From positions 62,001 through 126,000 of the forward strand of contig NZ_RYYR01000008.1 of assembly GCF_003977595.1 (NCBI RefSeq): a stretch of 64,000 nt of DNA. Reading direction: 5' to 3'. This DNA is from Lysinibacillus antri. Its GTDB lineage: Bacteria; Bacillota; Bacilli; Bacillales_A; Planococcaceae. Shown one piece after another: positions 37,618 to 47,858 of the stretch. Made by a program: the position numbers and the translations under genes. Under the pieces are notes generated by a model. It did not search any database. It worked only from the letters and a program-made list of their open reading frames with translations, and had not been told where the DNA came from. Positions within the stretch are counted from its first letter, which is position 1. Every line of letters starts with the position of its first letter.

Positions 37618-37660
37618 AAGAGCTGACAATTGCTCGTAAAGACGAACAAACGCAGCTCTC
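37618..37660 (-). terminator. Terminator of the Ctp protease gene
   Basis: AGAGCTG and CAGCTCT form the outer stem with inner GTTCGT/ACGAGC, followed by TTCT on the minus strand. Confidence 0.7.
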
Positions 37661-37668
37661 CCCATACA

Positions 37669-39186
37669 TTATTTTTTTGCTGTTCCAGACAATAATTGCT
37701 TTGCTTTTTGTAAGTGAGGATCGTCTTTTTCCATTTTTTCGCGCAATGCATCCATTAATGCATACGTTGTCTCCCCTACAATTGTACCGGATTGTTCTAA
37801 ATTATGCTCTTTTTGGAATGCTAAAACAGCTTCCTTTGTCTGTTGATCGAATGCATCGTCAATAGTTCCTACTTCATAGCCTAAAACATTTAACATTTGT
37901 TCAGCAGAGTTAACCGCTGATGATACATTTCCCACTTTTATTTCGGTTTTTGGGTCAATGTATGTTAAAGAGGCATACTCCGGATATGGTACTTCTTCAT
38001 CGGGTTTGATTCCCTTTTCGTTAATCCAGTTGCCATTTGGTGTTAACCATTTTCCCGTCGTATATTTTAAATTGGATCCATCTGGTAAATAACTCACGGT
38101 TTGAACAGTCCCTTTACCGAAAGAAGTTAAACCTACAATTTTCGCACCAGCCGATTCACTTAAAGCACCCGCTAAAATTTCAGAGGCAGAGGCACTTCCG
38201 TTGTCGATTAATACAACAACAGGTAAATTAAATTTTTTCCCGCCTTCAGCTAACATGGCCTGTGGTGGTCCATTACGTTCTTGTACTTGTACAATCGGTT
38301 TTCCTTCATCAATAAATAAGTTGGCAATATCAATCGCTGACGTTAAGAAGCCTCCAGGATTTTGACGAACATCTAAAACGATACTCTTCATGCCGTCTTT
38401 TTCGTATTGATTTAAAATTGTTAATAATTCATCGTAGGTTTTTTCACTAAAAGAAGTAATTTGAATATGAGCAATTTTATCCTCACCCATTTCACCATAT
38501 ACCGTTTCAATCGGAATATCATCACGTATAATTGTTACTTCAATAATATCATCATTCGCACCACGTTGAATTGTAAGCGCAACGGGTGTACCTTTTTCCC
38601 CGCGAATTAATAAAACTGCTTCAGAAGCACTCATTCCTTGAATACTTTTTCCATCAACAGTGAGTATAACGTCTTCAGGCAATAAACCTGCTTTTTCTGC
38701 AGGAGAATTTCTTATAGGCGAAACAACAACAATATTTCCGTTTCGTTCTTGAATTTCTGCTCCGATTCCTTGGAAGCTAGAAGAAAGGTCTGTATTGAAT
38801 TGTTCAGCCTCTACTTCATCCATATAATCTGAATATGGATCTTCCAATGCATCAAACATTCCATTAATGGCACCTGTAATGACTTCGCTATCATCTATTT
38901 CGATATAATATTTTTCTTTTAATTCATCATAGGCATCATACAGCTTCGAAAATTCATCTCTTTCAACAGGTGCCGCTACTTCGACAACTTTTTGATCGCC
39001 AAAAGTTAAAGCAAAGATCGTTACACCTGAAGTTAATAAAATTGTTAAAAACATTAACATGATGAACGCAAAAGGCTTAATGCGCAAATACTTTTTGGCA
39101 GGTTTTATTTGTTCTTGTTGCTCCTGTTGTTCTTCATGTTCTTTTTGCTCAGATTGTTCGTTACCTTGTTGGTTTTGATTATCCAT
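37669..39186 (-). CDS. C-terminal processing serine protease (S41, CtpB-like)
   Basis: A 505-residue membrane-anchored protease. It has a Gln/Glu-rich cytoplasmic N-terminus, TM at about 37-60 and an N-terminal helical domain. The PDZ domain (about 115-205) includes GLLPEDVILTVDGKSIQGM. The catalytic domain has Ser in NGSASASEILAGAL and Lys in FGKGTVQT. A peptidoglycan-binding-like domain (AEQMLNVLGYEVGTIDDAFD) is at the C-terminus. CtpB cleaves SpoIVFA in the intermembrane space to activate SigK, and other Ctps have housekeeping roles. ATG 39186 (MDNQNQ) is chosen because GGTGA lies six bases upstream. Confidence 0.92.
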   Translation of the reverse strand: MDNQNQQGNEQSEQKEHEEQQEQQEQIKPAKKYLRIKPFAFIMLMFLTILLTSGVTIFALTFGDQKVVEVAAPVERDEFSKLYDAYDELKEKYYIEIDDSEVITGAINGMFDALEDPYSDYMDEVEAEQFNTDLSSSFQGIGAEIQERNGNIVVVSPIRNSPAEKAGLLPEDVILTVDGKSIQGMSASEAVLLIRGEKGTPVALTIQRGANDDIIEVTIIRDDIPIETVYGEMGEDKIAHIQITSFSEKTYDELLTILNQYEKDGMKSIVLDVRQNPGGFLTSAIDIANLFIDEGKPIVQVQERNGPPQAMLAEGGKKFNLPVVVLIDNGSASASEILAGALSESAGAKIVGLTSFGKGTVQTVSYLPDGSNLKYTTGKWLTPNGNWINEKGIKPDEEVPYPEYASLTYIDPKTEIKVGNVSSAVNSAEQMLNVLGYEVGTIDDAFDQQTKEAVLAFQKEHNLEQSGTIVGETTYALMDALREKMEKDDPHLQKAKQLLSGTAKK

Positions 39187-39265
39187 ATTGTTCACCACTC
39201 TCATTTACACTTACTAAAATATTTAGACGTTATTACCATATTAACAGTTTCTCGAGATTACGAAA

Positions 39266-39295
39266 AGAAAAGACTGTCAATAAATAGACAGTCTT
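39266..39295 (-). terminator. Terminator of deoD
   Basis: AAGACTGTC and GACAGTCTT form a perfect 9-bp stem, followed by TTCTTTTCG on the minus strand. Confidence 0.75.
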
Positions 39296-39321
39296 AAAAT
39301 AACTATGCATTTGTGCTCACA

Positions 39322-40026
39322 TTACTCTTGAATTGCAGCCTCTAATGCAACAACAATCATATCATTGAAAGTAGTTTGTCGTTCTTCAGATGTTGTCACT
39401 TCACCTGTAATAATGTGATCTGAAACAGTTAATACAGAAAGAGCCTGTCTTCCAAATTTAGCTGCAAGCGTATAAAGGGCAGCCGATTCCATTTCAATAG
39501 CTAAAACCCCATAACGAGCTAGTTTTTCGTTTTGGTTTTCTTCCGAATAAAACATGTCAGCAGTGAAAATATTGCCGACTTTTAAATTTAATCCAGCTGC
39601 TACACCTGCATTATATGCTTTTAATAGCAAATCAAAGTCTGCAGTTGGAGCAAAATCAATTCCGTTGAAAATAATTTCATTCATTTTAGAGTCAGTCGAT
39701 GCGGATTGAGCTAAAATAACGTCACGTACTTTTACATCTTTTTGGATTGCGCCACAAGTACCTACACGAATTAGTTTTTGTACATTATATTCTTGCATTA
39801 ACTCCGTCGTATAAATTGAAATCGATGGCACACCCATACCAGTTCCTTGTACAGAAACGCGCTTACCTTTGTATGTACCTGTATAGCCAAACATATTTCG
39901 CACTTCATTATAGCATGTTACATCTTCTAAAAAGTTTTCTGCAATATACTTCGCACGTAAAGGATCTCCAGGTAACAAAATAATTTCTGCGATGTCTCCC
40001 TGTTTTGCGTTAATGTGAATACTCAT
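39322..40026 (-). CDS. deoD: Purine-nucleoside phosphorylase DeoD
   Basis: A 234-residue trimeric/hexameric-type purine nucleoside phosphorylase that splits (deoxy)ribonucleosides with phosphate. Motifs are [10 protein letters not shown], the family signature [34 protein letters not shown] and [10 protein letters not shown]. The ATG at 40026 (MSIHINA) follows AGAGGG; the frame extends two codons upstream to a TTG. It is monocistronic with its own terminator. Confidence 0.95.
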   Translation of the reverse strand: MSIHINAKQGDIAEIILLPGDPLRAKYIAENFLEDVTCYNEVRNMFGYTGTYKGKRVSVQGTGMGVPSISIYTTELMQEYNVQKLIRVGTCGAIQKDVKVRDVILAQSASTDSKMNEIIFNGIDFAPTADFDLLLKAYNAGVAAGLNLKVGNIFTADMFYSEENQNEKLARYGVLAIEMESAALYTLAAKFGRQALSVLTVSDHIITGEVTTSEERQTTFNDMIVVALEAAIQE

Positions 40027-40164
40027 TTGCAATCCCTCTTTCTAAATTTACTAAAAACACTTGTATTCCAAAATAAAATATACTTTCTTTTAAAGCTTTG
40101 TGCAATGATTTGCCATCTTATACATGTATTGTACTAGATTTTCGATTTTTCATTCTCGTTCACT

Positions 40165-40386
40165 TTACTCATTTTTCATCTCATACAATGACCACAATTC
40201 ATCAAAAGCTTGTGTCGTCATGTGCTCATGGACAAGCGTCTCGATATAACTTGATAATTCATCAAAGGAAGTACTTGTTTTTGGAAAACTATGATCTAAA
40301 AACGCTCCTTCTGCAAAACGTGTTTTACGATCTTCCCAATCCCCTCCTCGAAAAGTGAGGACAAATAAATAAAAGCTAGTTTTCAT
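40165..40386 (-). CDS. YozE-like SAM-like-fold protein (UPF0346)
   Basis: A 73-residue soluble protein similar to Yoz[11 protein letters not shown] at the start, [15 protein letters not shown] in the middle and [13 protein letters not shown] near the end. The DHSFPKTS motif is the family hallmark. Function is unknown. The ATG follows TAAGGAG at good distance. It precedes deoD, separated by about 140 bases. Confidence 0.85.
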   Translation of the reverse strand: MKTSFYLFVLTFRGGDWEDRKTRFAEGAFLDHSFPKTSTSFDELSSYIETLVHEHMTTQAFDELWSLYEMKNE

Positions 40387-40514
40387 AATGGTTACTCCTT
40401 ACTACTATAATAATTCCAGTAAATAGGACTTTTTACTATAAAAATGTTGGAAAATATTTCGAATATAATGTAAACTTTTAAAGTAACGAAAGTTTAAGAA
40501 GGATGGTGACATTA

Positions 40515-42323
40515 TTGAGCAAAATTAATAAGACGTCTCGTGAGCAAAACATTAATGTTTCTTCTAACCATAAAAAATTATCTAAAGATAAAAAAAGTAA
40601 AAAGAATCATACGAATGCTAGTTTTTTTCATTTAATTCGTGGACGAGTTGTACTTATATTCAGCATTTTACTTGTAATAATCATTGGGATGCAAGCGCTA
40701 TCGTACATTAGTATTTCAAAACTGCAACAAAACCTAAAAGACTTTGCAGAACAAAACATGCAAGAACAAGCTCAAATTAATAATTTAGGTAACAACATTT
40801 TAAATCTATCAAACTATGAACAAGCTTATATTATTCATGGTGGAGAAGATGCTTTAAACAATTATAATGATATGAAAAAAACAATTACTTTAAAGTTAAA
40901 AGAACTCGAAACGACTTTTGAAAATCGTGCAGAGGAAAATGAAGTACTTGCTTTAATTAATCAGTACTATACCATCTATATAAATTATTCAAATAGAGTG
41001 CTAGAAACAAGAACGCAATTCGGCTTTGAAGGTGCACAACGTTTAATGGATTTAAACGATGCGGAAAACGTAAAATCATACATTAATAACGCATCGCAAA
41101 ATTTAATTACATTATTAGAATCAAAAAATGCAGAAACTATAAAAGAACTTGAAAGTTTAGCGAATTATTCCCGTATTGGGTCGATCATTTTATCGCTTAT
41201 TGCCTGTGTGTTAACCATTACATTTGGTGTTATCCTCTTTAAATCCATTCGTCGGAACACATTTAAAATCAATCATTCGATTTTAGATATTGCCCAAGCC
41301 GGTGGAGATTTAACTCGTCGTGTCGAGGTGAAAACGAAAGATGAATTTTCTCAAATTGCCAATTCTACTAACCTATTAATAGATTCCATTGCAAATTTAG
41401 TCAAAAGGGTGTCAAACTTAGCAGAAAATGTTTCTGGCAGTTCCCAAGAGTTGATGGCATTGGCAGAGGAGAACGCTAGAACAATCGATGAAATTGCTAA
41501 TAATACACAAGATATCGCCAGTGATAGTGACCTAACACAATCGCGTACAAGAACTGCCATCCATAAAATGCAACAATTAGAACAAGCGATGAACGAGCTG
41601 ACAATAGAAGCAAATGAAGTTCAACGTACAGCAGAGGAAATGAAAAAAGCTGCTTTCAATGGTGGAAAGTCCGTTGAGCAATCCTCAATCGTGATGCAAT
41701 CAATAGAAGAAACGATGTCCAATACATCAACAACAGTAGAAACATTAGGAAAAAAATCGACGGAAATTACGTCTATTATTGAGACGATTACGTCAATTGC
41801 AGGTCAAACCAATTTATTAGCACTAAATGCAGCGATTGAAGCCGCGCGTGCAGGTGAACACGGGAAAGGTTTTGCAGTAGTAGCAGATGAAGTCCGAAAA
41901 CTAGCGGAACAATCTGAAAATGCCGCAAAAGAAGTAACTGGGATCGTGACATCCATTCAACACGAGGTAAAATCCATCATTGAACAAAATCACGAAGGTG
42001 TTCAATCGGTTATTCGTGGTGTCGAAGTAACGAATGAAACGAATGGTGTGCTTGAAAACATTCTAGAACAAACGAACAAAACGACAAGTGTCATTGCGTC
42101 AATGGTCGAAAAAATCTCTATGACATTAAATACAAGTCATGAGGTGGCCGCTTCTTTCGTTGAGGTAAATACAATTGCCGAAAACACAGCATTGCATACA
42201 GAACGCTCCGCATCAGCCGCGTTACAAGGCTCTGCATCCATGCAAGAAATTAACGCATCCGCAACAGAACTTGCCAAACAAGCAGATGATTTACGAAACG
42301 TAGTAAGTGAGTTTAAGATTTAA
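40515..42323 (+). CDS. Methyl-accepting chemotaxis protein, membrane receptor
   Basis: A chemoreceptor of about 602 residues. It has a Lys/Ser/Asn-rich cytoplasmic N-terminus, TM1 at about 43-65 and an extracellular helical-bundle sensor (about 66-220, four-helix/CHASE3-like with [12 protein letters not shown]). TM2 at about 223-245, HAMP, and an MCP signalling domain with tip [39 protein letters not shown] (hairpin tip core [15 protein letters not shown]) follow. The TTG at 40515 is preferred because GGTGA lies five bases upstream; the ATG at 40503 has a Shine-Dalgarno directly abutting it. The ligand is unknown. A strong terminator follows. Confidence 0.9.
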   Translation: MSKINKTSREQNINVSSNHKKLSKDKKSKKNHTNASFFHLIRGRVVLIFSILLVIIIGMQALSYISISKLQQNLKDFAEQNMQEQAQINNLGNNILNLSNYEQAYIIHGGEDALNNYNDMKKTITLKLKELETTFENRAEENEVLALINQYYTIYINYSNRVLETRTQFGFEGAQRLMDLNDAENVKSYINNASQNLITLLESKNAETIKELESLANYSRIGSIILSLIACVLTITFGVILFKSIRRNTFKINHSILDIAQAGGDLTRRVEVKTKDEFSQIANSTNLLIDSIANLVKRVSNLAENVSGSSQELMALAEENARTIDEIANNTQDIASDSDLTQSRTRTAIHKMQQLEQAMNELTIEANEVQRTAEEMKKAAFNGGKSVEQSSIVMQSIEETMSNTSTTVETLGKKSTEITSIIETITSIAGQTNLLALNAAIEAARAGEHGKGFAVVADEVRKLAEQSENAAKEVTGIVTSIQHEVKSIIEQNHEGVQSVIRGVEVTNETNGVLENILEQTNKTTSVIASMVEKISMTLNTSHEVAASFVEVNTIAENTALHTERSASAALQGSASMQEINASATELAKQADDLRNVVSEFKI

Positions 42324-42331
42324 CTTCAAAA

Positions 42332-42376
42332 TGCGAGAAGAAAGGCAATTTTGCTTTCTTCTCGTATTTTTATTTT
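42332..42376 (+). terminator. Terminator of the chemoreceptor gene
   Basis: CGAGAAGAAAG and CTTTCTTCTCG form a perfect 11-bp stem, followed by TATTTTTATTTT. Confidence 0.88.
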
Positions 42377-42457
42377 CCCCCAAAAACTACTATCGTTATA
42401 TTTTTAAACTTTAATGTCTACACTAAATTTTAACAAATAATGTTAGAGGTATATCGA

Positions 42458-43597
42458 ATGGTTAAAATCGGGCAAATTGGCTTATTACATGTCATTTTTT
42501 TAGTAATGACTTTTATCGGTTTAAAAAATCATGTCACGATTCTTCCACCTTTATTAGAACATGTAAAACGAGATGGCTGGGCATCTGTTATCTTTGCTGC
42601 TATCCTCCTATTCCCTTGGCTATTTCTACTTCTTTATATTCATAAAAAATCAAAACAACGACCGATTAAAATTTGGTTAAAGGAGAAAGTAGGGAAAATT
42701 GGATCAGCAATTATTTTATATTCTACGGTAGCTTTTATTTATTTAATGGCAGCATTTACGTTAAGAGAAACCGTGCTTTGGATTTCAAGTACATTTTTAA
42801 ATCAGACACCTAAATTAATATTGATTGCTTTATATATTATCCTTTGTTTTTTATTAGTTTCTACTAATATTCAAACAATCGTTATCGTCAACACCTTTGT
42901 CTTATTTTTTGTAGTGGTATTTGGATTTTATGTAGCATTCGTAAATATTCAAGTGAAGGATTACAATTTATTACGTCCATTTTTTGAACATGGATTTGAG
43001 CCTATTGCCAAAGGATTTGTTTATCCCGCCTCCGGGTTTATTGAAATATTTTTATTATTATTTTTACAACATCATTTTAAAAGTAGGATGAAATGGTATC
43101 ATCTAGCAATTATGCTTTTCATTTTAGTTGGCTTAACTTTAGGACCTTTAATGGGGGCAATTGTTGAGTTTGGTCCAGAAGAAGCAGCGAAACAAAGATA
43201 TCCTGCCTATGAAGAATGGGGATTAGTTTCAATTGGTCGTTTTATTGAACATATGGATTTCTTATCTATTTATCAGTGGCTTACAGGCACGTTTGTGCGT
43301 GTTGGGTTATTATTATTTATCGCTACGGACATATTAAACTTTACGGGTGATGTAAAGAAGATTTGGAAATATATGCTCCCACCCTTTTTCTTCACTAGCT
43401 TAGGTCTATTTTTAATCGATGATAGTTTATTTTTACAACTAAATGGTAATGCAATGTTGATTCTTACATTTGCTTTCTTCTTCATTTTATCTGTTCTATT
43501 TGGTTGTATTGCGACTTTAAAAAAGAAAGATCCAAAAAATCAAATTCCGAAAACGTCCACACAGAAAAATCAGACATCAGAAGGTAGTGATACTTAA
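42458..43597 (+). CDS. Spore germination permease, GerAB family (second operon, first gene)
   Basis: A 379-residue integral membrane protein with about ten helices, subunit B of a second GerA-type receptor. It begins MVKIGQIGLLHVIFLVMTFI and has the family-typical loop EFGPEEAAKQRYPAYEEWGL and SIGRFIEHMDFLSIYQW. A C-terminal tail of about 30 residues is Lys/Thr/Ser rich. ATG 42458 is favoured by AGAGGT eight bases upstream over the ATG at 42440. The subunit B gene comes first here (B-A-C), unlike the A-B-C order at 32-35 kb. Confidence 0.88.
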   Translation: MVKIGQIGLLHVIFLVMTFIGLKNHVTILPPLLEHVKRDGWASVIFAAILLFPWLFLLLYIHKKSKQRPIKIWLKEKVGKIGSAIILYSTVAFIYLMAAFTLRETVLWISSTFLNQTPKLILIALYIILCFLLVSTNIQTIVIVNTFVLFFVVVFGFYVAFVNIQVKDYNLLRPFFEHGFEPIAKGFVYPASGFIEIFLLLFLQHHFKSRMKWYHLAIMLFILVGLTLGPLMGAIVEFGPEEAAKQRYPAYEEWGLVSIGRFIEHMDFLSIYQWLTGTFVRVGLLLFIATDILNFTGDVKKIWKYMLPPFFFTSLGLFLIDDSLFLQLNGNAMLILTFAFFFILSVLFGCIATLKKKDPKNQIPKTSTQKNQTSEGSDT

Positions 43598-43599
43598 GT

Positions 43600-45063
43600 A
43601 TGGATCAAGAGGAACCATTAATACACAATATAACGACTTTAAAACAGCTTTTTAAAAATTCCGCAGATGTACTTTTTAATGAATTCACGTTTCATCAATC
43701 CAATGTTTTTTTTATAAAATGCGATGCTATGGTAGATCAAACGATGCTCTATACAGTCGTTCTACCAACTATTGAAAAACTATATGAAAATGATGATGAC
43801 ATCAATATGCAAGCGAAAATAGAAGGCTTACCCATTCCTGAACTAAAAAAAGTTAAAAGTACGGACGAAATTATCTCTCTTGTTTATAGCGGCAACCTCC
43901 TAATGTATTTTGAAGATTGTCAATTACTCTATACAAGTAATATTTCGCGTAAACCGAATCGTTCTCCAGAAGACACGAGTATGGAAGCAATTGTTAAAGG
44001 AACACGAGATAATTTTATTGAAGATCTTTCAACAAATATAGCACTTATTCGAAAACGAGTTCCAACTAATTCGTTATGCGTCGAGAAGATGGAGATTGGG
44101 AAACGTTCTAAAACCCAAATTGCCATTCTCTACTTTGACGATATTGCGAATAAAGATATTTTGACTGAACTAAAAAAACAACTACAAAAAATCGATACAG
44201 ATATTGTTCTTAGCCCAGATTCTTTAATGGAACACGTCAATAAAAAAAACTGGTTATTACCAACAACACATGCGACAGCTCGAGCAGATTTTGCTATACA
44301 GTCATTAGTTAGGGGGCGATATATGCTCATGGTTGATGGCGCATCCTATGCAATTATTACCCCCTCTAATTTCTTTTTGTTATTAAAGACTGCTGAGGAT
44401 TATGAAAACCCTGTTGCTTTTAGTACTTTTGAAAGATTATTGCGTTTAATAGGAATCTTTATTGGCGTTACACTTCCGGCATTTTGGCTTGCACTTACTC
44501 TTTTTCACCAAGATCAGCTACCCTTCCAATTATTAGCAACAGTCGTTGTTGCTAATAGAGGGTTACCTTTCCCCGCTGTATTAGAAATGCTTGTGTTACT
44601 TATCATGTTTGAAATGTTTAGAGAAGCCGGGATGCGACTACCTACTAAACTTGGAGGTACAATTAGTGTAGTTGGGGGCATTATTATTGGGGATGCTGCT
44701 ATTCGGTCAGGTATTACTAGTCCAGCTATGGTTGTCATTATTGCTATATCAACTATTGCTTCCTTTACAATTGCTAACCAATCTCTTGTAACGATGGTAA
44801 GTCTTGTACGGATTTTTTTCATTTTACTAACATCTATTTTTGGGCTATTTGGTTTTTTTATATGCCTTTATTTAACCGTTTTATATATCGCAAATATGCG
44901 TATTTTTGGTACTCCTTATTTAAATTTAACAGCTGATTTAAGTTGGTCAACAGTCAAAAAGACATTATTTAGATCCAGAAAAGATAAATACAACCAAAGA
45001 CCAAATATGTTAGATCCTCAAGATCAACAACGGATTAGTAGCGGGGGGAAAACGAATGAATAA
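43600..45063 (+). CDS. Spore germination protein, GerA family (second operon)
   Basis: A 487-residue subunit A. The soluble N-terminal domain contains VKGTRDNFIEDLSTNIALIRKR, the family mark also seen in the other operon. The membrane half has PAFWLALTLFH, EMFREAGMRLPT and GTISVVGGIIIGDAAIRSG. The start lies two bases after the permease stop, with a rather distant AAGGT, so it probably relies on coupling. It overlaps the gerC-like gene by eight bases. Together they form a complete receptor. Confidence 0.93.
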   Translation: MDQEEPLIHNITTLKQLFKNSADVLFNEFTFHQSNVFFIKCDAMVDQTMLYTVVLPTIEKLYENDDDINMQAKIEGLPIPELKKVKSTDEIISLVYSGNLLMYFEDCQLLYTSNISRKPNRSPEDTSMEAIVKGTRDNFIEDLSTNIALIRKRVPTNSLCVEKMEIGKRSKTQIAILYFDDIANKDILTELKKQLQKIDTDIVLSPDSLMEHVNKKNWLLPTTHATARADFAIQSLVRGRYMLMVDGASYAIITPSNFFLLLKTAEDYENPVAFSTFERLLRLIGIFIGVTLPAFWLALTLFHQDQLPFQLLATVVVANRGLPFPAVLEMLVLLIMFEMFREAGMRLPTKLGGTISVVGGIIIGDAAIRSGITSPAMVVIIAISTIASFTIANQSLVTMVSLVRIFFILLTSIFGLFGFFICLYLTVLYIANMRIFGTPYLNLTADLSWSTVKKTLFRSRKDKYNQRPNMLDPQDQQRISSGGKTNE

Positions 45064-46204
45064 AAATTTGTTTTTATTGCCCATAGTTTGTTCAATAATC
45101 TTTTTATCAGGTTGTTGGGATCTCAATGAGAGCGAAAGAATGTATTATATCCACAGTCTTGCGATTGACTACATAGATGGAGAATATGAGGTTTATATGC
45201 AACTAATTAGCTTTGGAAACGTGGCTAAATCAGAGCAACTAAACCAAGACATCATTCAATCAGAGGTCTCATCTGAAAAAGGAAAAACTGTAGATGAAGC
45301 TTTTTTTAAACTTTACCATGCAATTGATGAGAGGATTTTTTGGGGACATCTAAGTTTTATTGTTTTGAGTGAGGAAGCCTTGAAAAATAATCGCATTAAT
45401 TCTTTGTTAAATTTGCTCACTCGTTATCGTGAGACACGGTACCAAACTTGGGTTTATTGTACAGATGAACCATTGAATGAATTTTTAAAGATTGTTCCGC
45501 TTTTAAAACGTTCTATCACATTATCTAAATTGGCAGACCCATTAAATTCTTATGAACAGGAATCATTTATAGAACCGATGAATCTTAGGCAATTATTGAT
45601 CCAAATAAACGAACCTAGTTATGAGGCGAAAATCCCATATGTGAAATTAAAGGATGATTGGGAGACTCAAAAAGGATCCAACAAATCTGTAAAAGTTGCT
45701 GGTGTTGGCATTATTTCTCGGGAAAATTATAAAGGATCTATTCTAGAGGATAGCGCACATGGGATTAAATGGTTAACTAATAAAACTGCGAGAGGTCCAA
45801 TTACATCTAGACTTGATGATAGTCAATATATAACCGCTGCAGTCGAAGATTTAAAAGTGAAGGTCAAACCAATTGTTGAGGGTAATAATGTAAGATTTGA
45901 CATTAATCTAACATTAACAGTTGGACTAAATAGCTTTTCAAGTAAATTAACTGTTACTGAAATAAAAAAAGCTATAACTAAGGAAGTACAAAAAGAAATA
46001 AAGGATACTTTTAAGAAAGGTTTGAAGCTAAATGTAGATATTTATCGACTTTCAGAAGTGCTATATAGAGACAATGTGAAGGTTTGGAAGAAACTACAAA
46101 AAGATGGGAAAATTGAACTTACAGAAAATTCCATTCGCAACATTAATGTAGCTGTTGAAAAAGTAGCTACAGGAAGAAAATCATTTGAACCAGTGGTGGA
46201 GTAA
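45056..46204 (+). CDS. Ger(x)C family germinant receptor lipoprotein (second operon)
   Basis: A 382-residue lipoprotein with signal MNKNLFLLPIVCSIIFLSGC (lipobox cysteine at 20) followed by WDLNESERMYY, typical of Ger(x)C proteins. The C-terminal Ger domain spans about 210-375. It anchors on the outer face of the spore inner membrane with the A and B subunits. Unlike its counterpart at 31922-32983 it has an ordinary ATG, overlapping the gerA-like stop by eight bases. A bidirectional terminator follows. Confidence 0.93.
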   Translation: MNKNLFLLPIVCSIIFLSGCWDLNESERMYYIHSLAIDYIDGEYEVYMQLISFGNVAKSEQLNQDIIQSEVSSEKGKTVDEAFFKLYHAIDERIFWGHLSFIVLSEEALKNNRINSLLNLLTRYRETRYQTWVYCTDEPLNEFLKIVPLLKRSITLSKLADPLNSYEQESFIEPMNLRQLLIQINEPSYEAKIPYVKLKDDWETQKGSNKSVKVAGVGIISRENYKGSILEDSAHGIKWLTNKTARGPITSRLDDSQYITAAVEDLKVKVKPIVEGNNVRFDINLTLTVGLNSFSSKLTVTEIKKAITKEVQKEIKDTFKKGLKLNVDIYRLSEVLYRDNVKVWKKLQKDGKIELTENSIRNINVAVEKVATGRKSFEPVVE

Positions 46205-46216
46205 TTTCTCTATGAA

Positions 46217-46247
46217 AAAGGGACGCTCAGATAATGAACGTCCCTTT
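46217..46247. terminator. Bidirectional terminator between ger operon and msrB
   Basis: AAAGGGACG and CGTCCCTTT form a perfect 9-bp stem with A/T tracts on both sides, suited to stop both converging transcripts. Confidence 0.75.
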
Positions 46248-46276
46248 ATTTAGATTTATTTAAATAAATCTAAATA
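46247..46276. repeat. 30-bp perfect palindrome across the msrB stop codon
   Basis: All 15 base pairs around the centre (46261/46262) are complementary, with TTTAAA at the centre and TAGATTTA in the arms. It covers the last msrB codons and the stop, next to the terminator at 46217-46247. Confidence 0.6.
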
Positions 46277-46684
46277 TTCCCCATAGCCTTCTTCTTCTAG
46301 CTTATCTTTTGGGATAAAGCGTAATGCAGCGGAATTAATGCAGTATCGTAATCCCCCTAATTCGCGAGGACCGTCTGGAAATACATGTCCTAAATGAGAA
46401 TCAGCTGTTTTACTTCTCACTTCTACACGACGCATTCCGTGAGATGTATCAAAATGCTCTGTCACTTCTTCTTTTTCAATCGGTTGTGCAAAGCTTGGCC
46501 ACCCGCAGCCTGCATCGAACTTATCTTTTGAGCTAAATAAAGGTTTACCTGATACGATATCAACGTAAATCCCTTCTTCAAAATGTTGATCATATTCATT
46601 TTGATAAGGTGGTTCTGTGCCTTGTTGTTGCGTTACATAATATTGCATATCTGTTAACTGTTTTAATCGTTCTTCTTTATTCAT
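46256..46684 (-). CDS. msrB: Peptide-methionine (R)-S-oxide reductase MsrB
   Basis: A 142-residue MsrB that reduces the R-epimer of methionine sulfoxide. Motifs are [12 protein letters not shown], the [11 protein letters not shown] segment and the catalytic cysteine in [12 protein letters not shown]. It lacks the two CxxC zinc motifs of zinc-type MsrBs, in line with other Bacillus enzymes. The ATG at 46684 follows GGGGGAAT and overlaps the msrA stop by eight bases; the longer frame up to 46747 lies wholly inside msrA and is not used. It forms a pair with msrA upstream. Confidence 0.94.
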   Translation of the reverse strand: MNKEERLKQLTDMQYYVTQQQGTEPPYQNEYDQHFEEGIYVDIVSGKPLFSSKDKFDAGCGWPSFAQPIEKEEVTEHFDTSHGMRRVEVRSKTADSHLGHVFPDGPRELGGLRYCINSAALRFIPKDKLEEEGYGEYLDLFK

Positions 46685-47210
46685 TTTTATTCCCCCAATG
46701 TTGTTGAATAAATGCGGCTCTACCCGAACCAATATGGTACCGTTCATAATGCATCGGATTTTTCTTATAGTACTGTTGATGATATTCTTCAGCAGGATAA
46801 AAGGTACTCGCAGGTAAAATTTTCACTGCAATTGGTTTTCGAAACTTCCCTGATTGCTCTAAACGCGCCTTTGATTGTTCGGCGATTGTTTTTTGTTCGA
46901 CATTGTGGTAGAAAATAGCTGTTGTATAGGATTCTCCCCGATCGTAAAATTGGCCACCTGGATCAGTTGGGTCAATTAACGTCCAATAGGTTTCTACTAG
47001 CTTCTCATACGGATACACTTCAGGGTTAAATGTGATTTGAACCGCTTCTAAATGCCCTGTCGTTTCACTACATACTTGTTCATACGTTGGGTTCTCTACA
47101 TGGCCACCTGTATATCCTGAAACTACACGTTCAATGCCCGCTTGTTCGTCAAACGGTTTTACCATACACCAAAAACAACCACCTGCAAATGTTGCAATCT
47201 CATAATTCAT
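46677..47210 (-). CDS. msrA: Peptide-methionine (S)-S-oxide reductase MsrA (msrAB operon copy)
   Basis: A 177-residue MsrA with the catalytic GCFWC motif (about residues 10-14) and the [31 protein letters not shown] and [10 protein letters not shown] segments. It shares long stretches with the stand-alone MsrA at 3455-3970 but has an extra cysteine ([10 protein letters not shown]) and a different C-terminus. It overlaps msrB and lies 12 bases after ypmS, so ypmR-ypmS-msrA-msrB may be one transcription unit. Confidence 0.94.
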   Translation of the reverse strand: MNYEIATFAGGCFWCMVKPFDEQAGIERVVSGYTGGHVENPTYEQVCSETTGHLEAVQITFNPEVYPYEKLVETYWTLIDPTDPGGQFYDRGESYTTAIFYHNVEQKTIAEQSKARLEQSGKFRKPIAVKILPASTFYPAEEYHQQYYKKNPMHYERYHIGSGRAAFIQQHWGNKNE

Positions 47211-47221
47211 TTTTTGCCCTC

Positions 47222-47800
47222 CTACTCGTTCGGTACAATCACTTCTAAAAGGATACGATTATGCTCTAAATCAATTTCCTTTACTTTTACTTGGGACCCT
47301 TTATAAAAGCGGAGTCTTGATAAATCTACAAATATTTCTTCCTCATTTGGACTAACTATTATGTATGATGGAAATTGTACGGAATCACTTAATAATTTTA
47401 ATACCGTTATAGGTGGTATGTTCAGTTTACCGACATTCATTGTTGTTTGTTTTAAATGAATGTTGCCTTCCGCGTTGACATTCGGTTCAAACTCCATCGA
47501 AAACGGAACCGTCACCCCAAAAACCGTTAATTCACTATGCAATTCAATGGTTTCATTTACGGTAAATTCCACAGGTAATGCCGAATTATTTAAAGCATCT
47601 GCTAAATAATTCATGGCGATCTTTTCAAAATCATCTGCTGTGGTCTCCACGAGTAGTACACTGTCCGTTGCATCAATCGTAGCCCTTTCAGAAGGGATTG
47701 GTACATCATCAGTTGGTGAAGTCGCCCAAATAATTACTATTGTTAATGATACAATGATTAGCGCTGCAAAGACAAAAAAGGCGACTTTCCATTTATTCAT
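47222..47800 (-). CDS. ypmS: YpmS-like membrane-anchored protein (DUF2140)
   Basis: A 192-residue protein with one N-terminal TM (about 5-27, VAFFVFAALIIVSLTIVIIW) and an extracellular domain. Segments such as ELTVFGVTVPFSMEFEPNV, then GNIHLKQTTMNVGKLNIPP, and a C-terminal FYKGSQVKVKEIDL match YpmS. Function is unknown. It follows ypmR, as in B. subtilis, and precedes msrA. Confidence 0.85.
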   Translation of the reverse strand: MNKWKVAFFVFAALIIVSLTIVIIWATSPTDDVPIPSERATIDATDSVLLVETTADDFEKIAMNYLADALNNSALPVEFTVNETIELHSELTVFGVTVPFSMEFEPNVNAEGNIHLKQTTMNVGKLNIPPITVLKLLSDSVQFPSYIIVSPNEEEIFVDLSRLRFYKGSQVKVKEIDLEHNRILLEVIVPNE

Positions 47801-47858
47801 TCCACTTCACTCCTAACAAAAAGTTCTACGATTATGGCAACAAGATCGATTAACTAAG

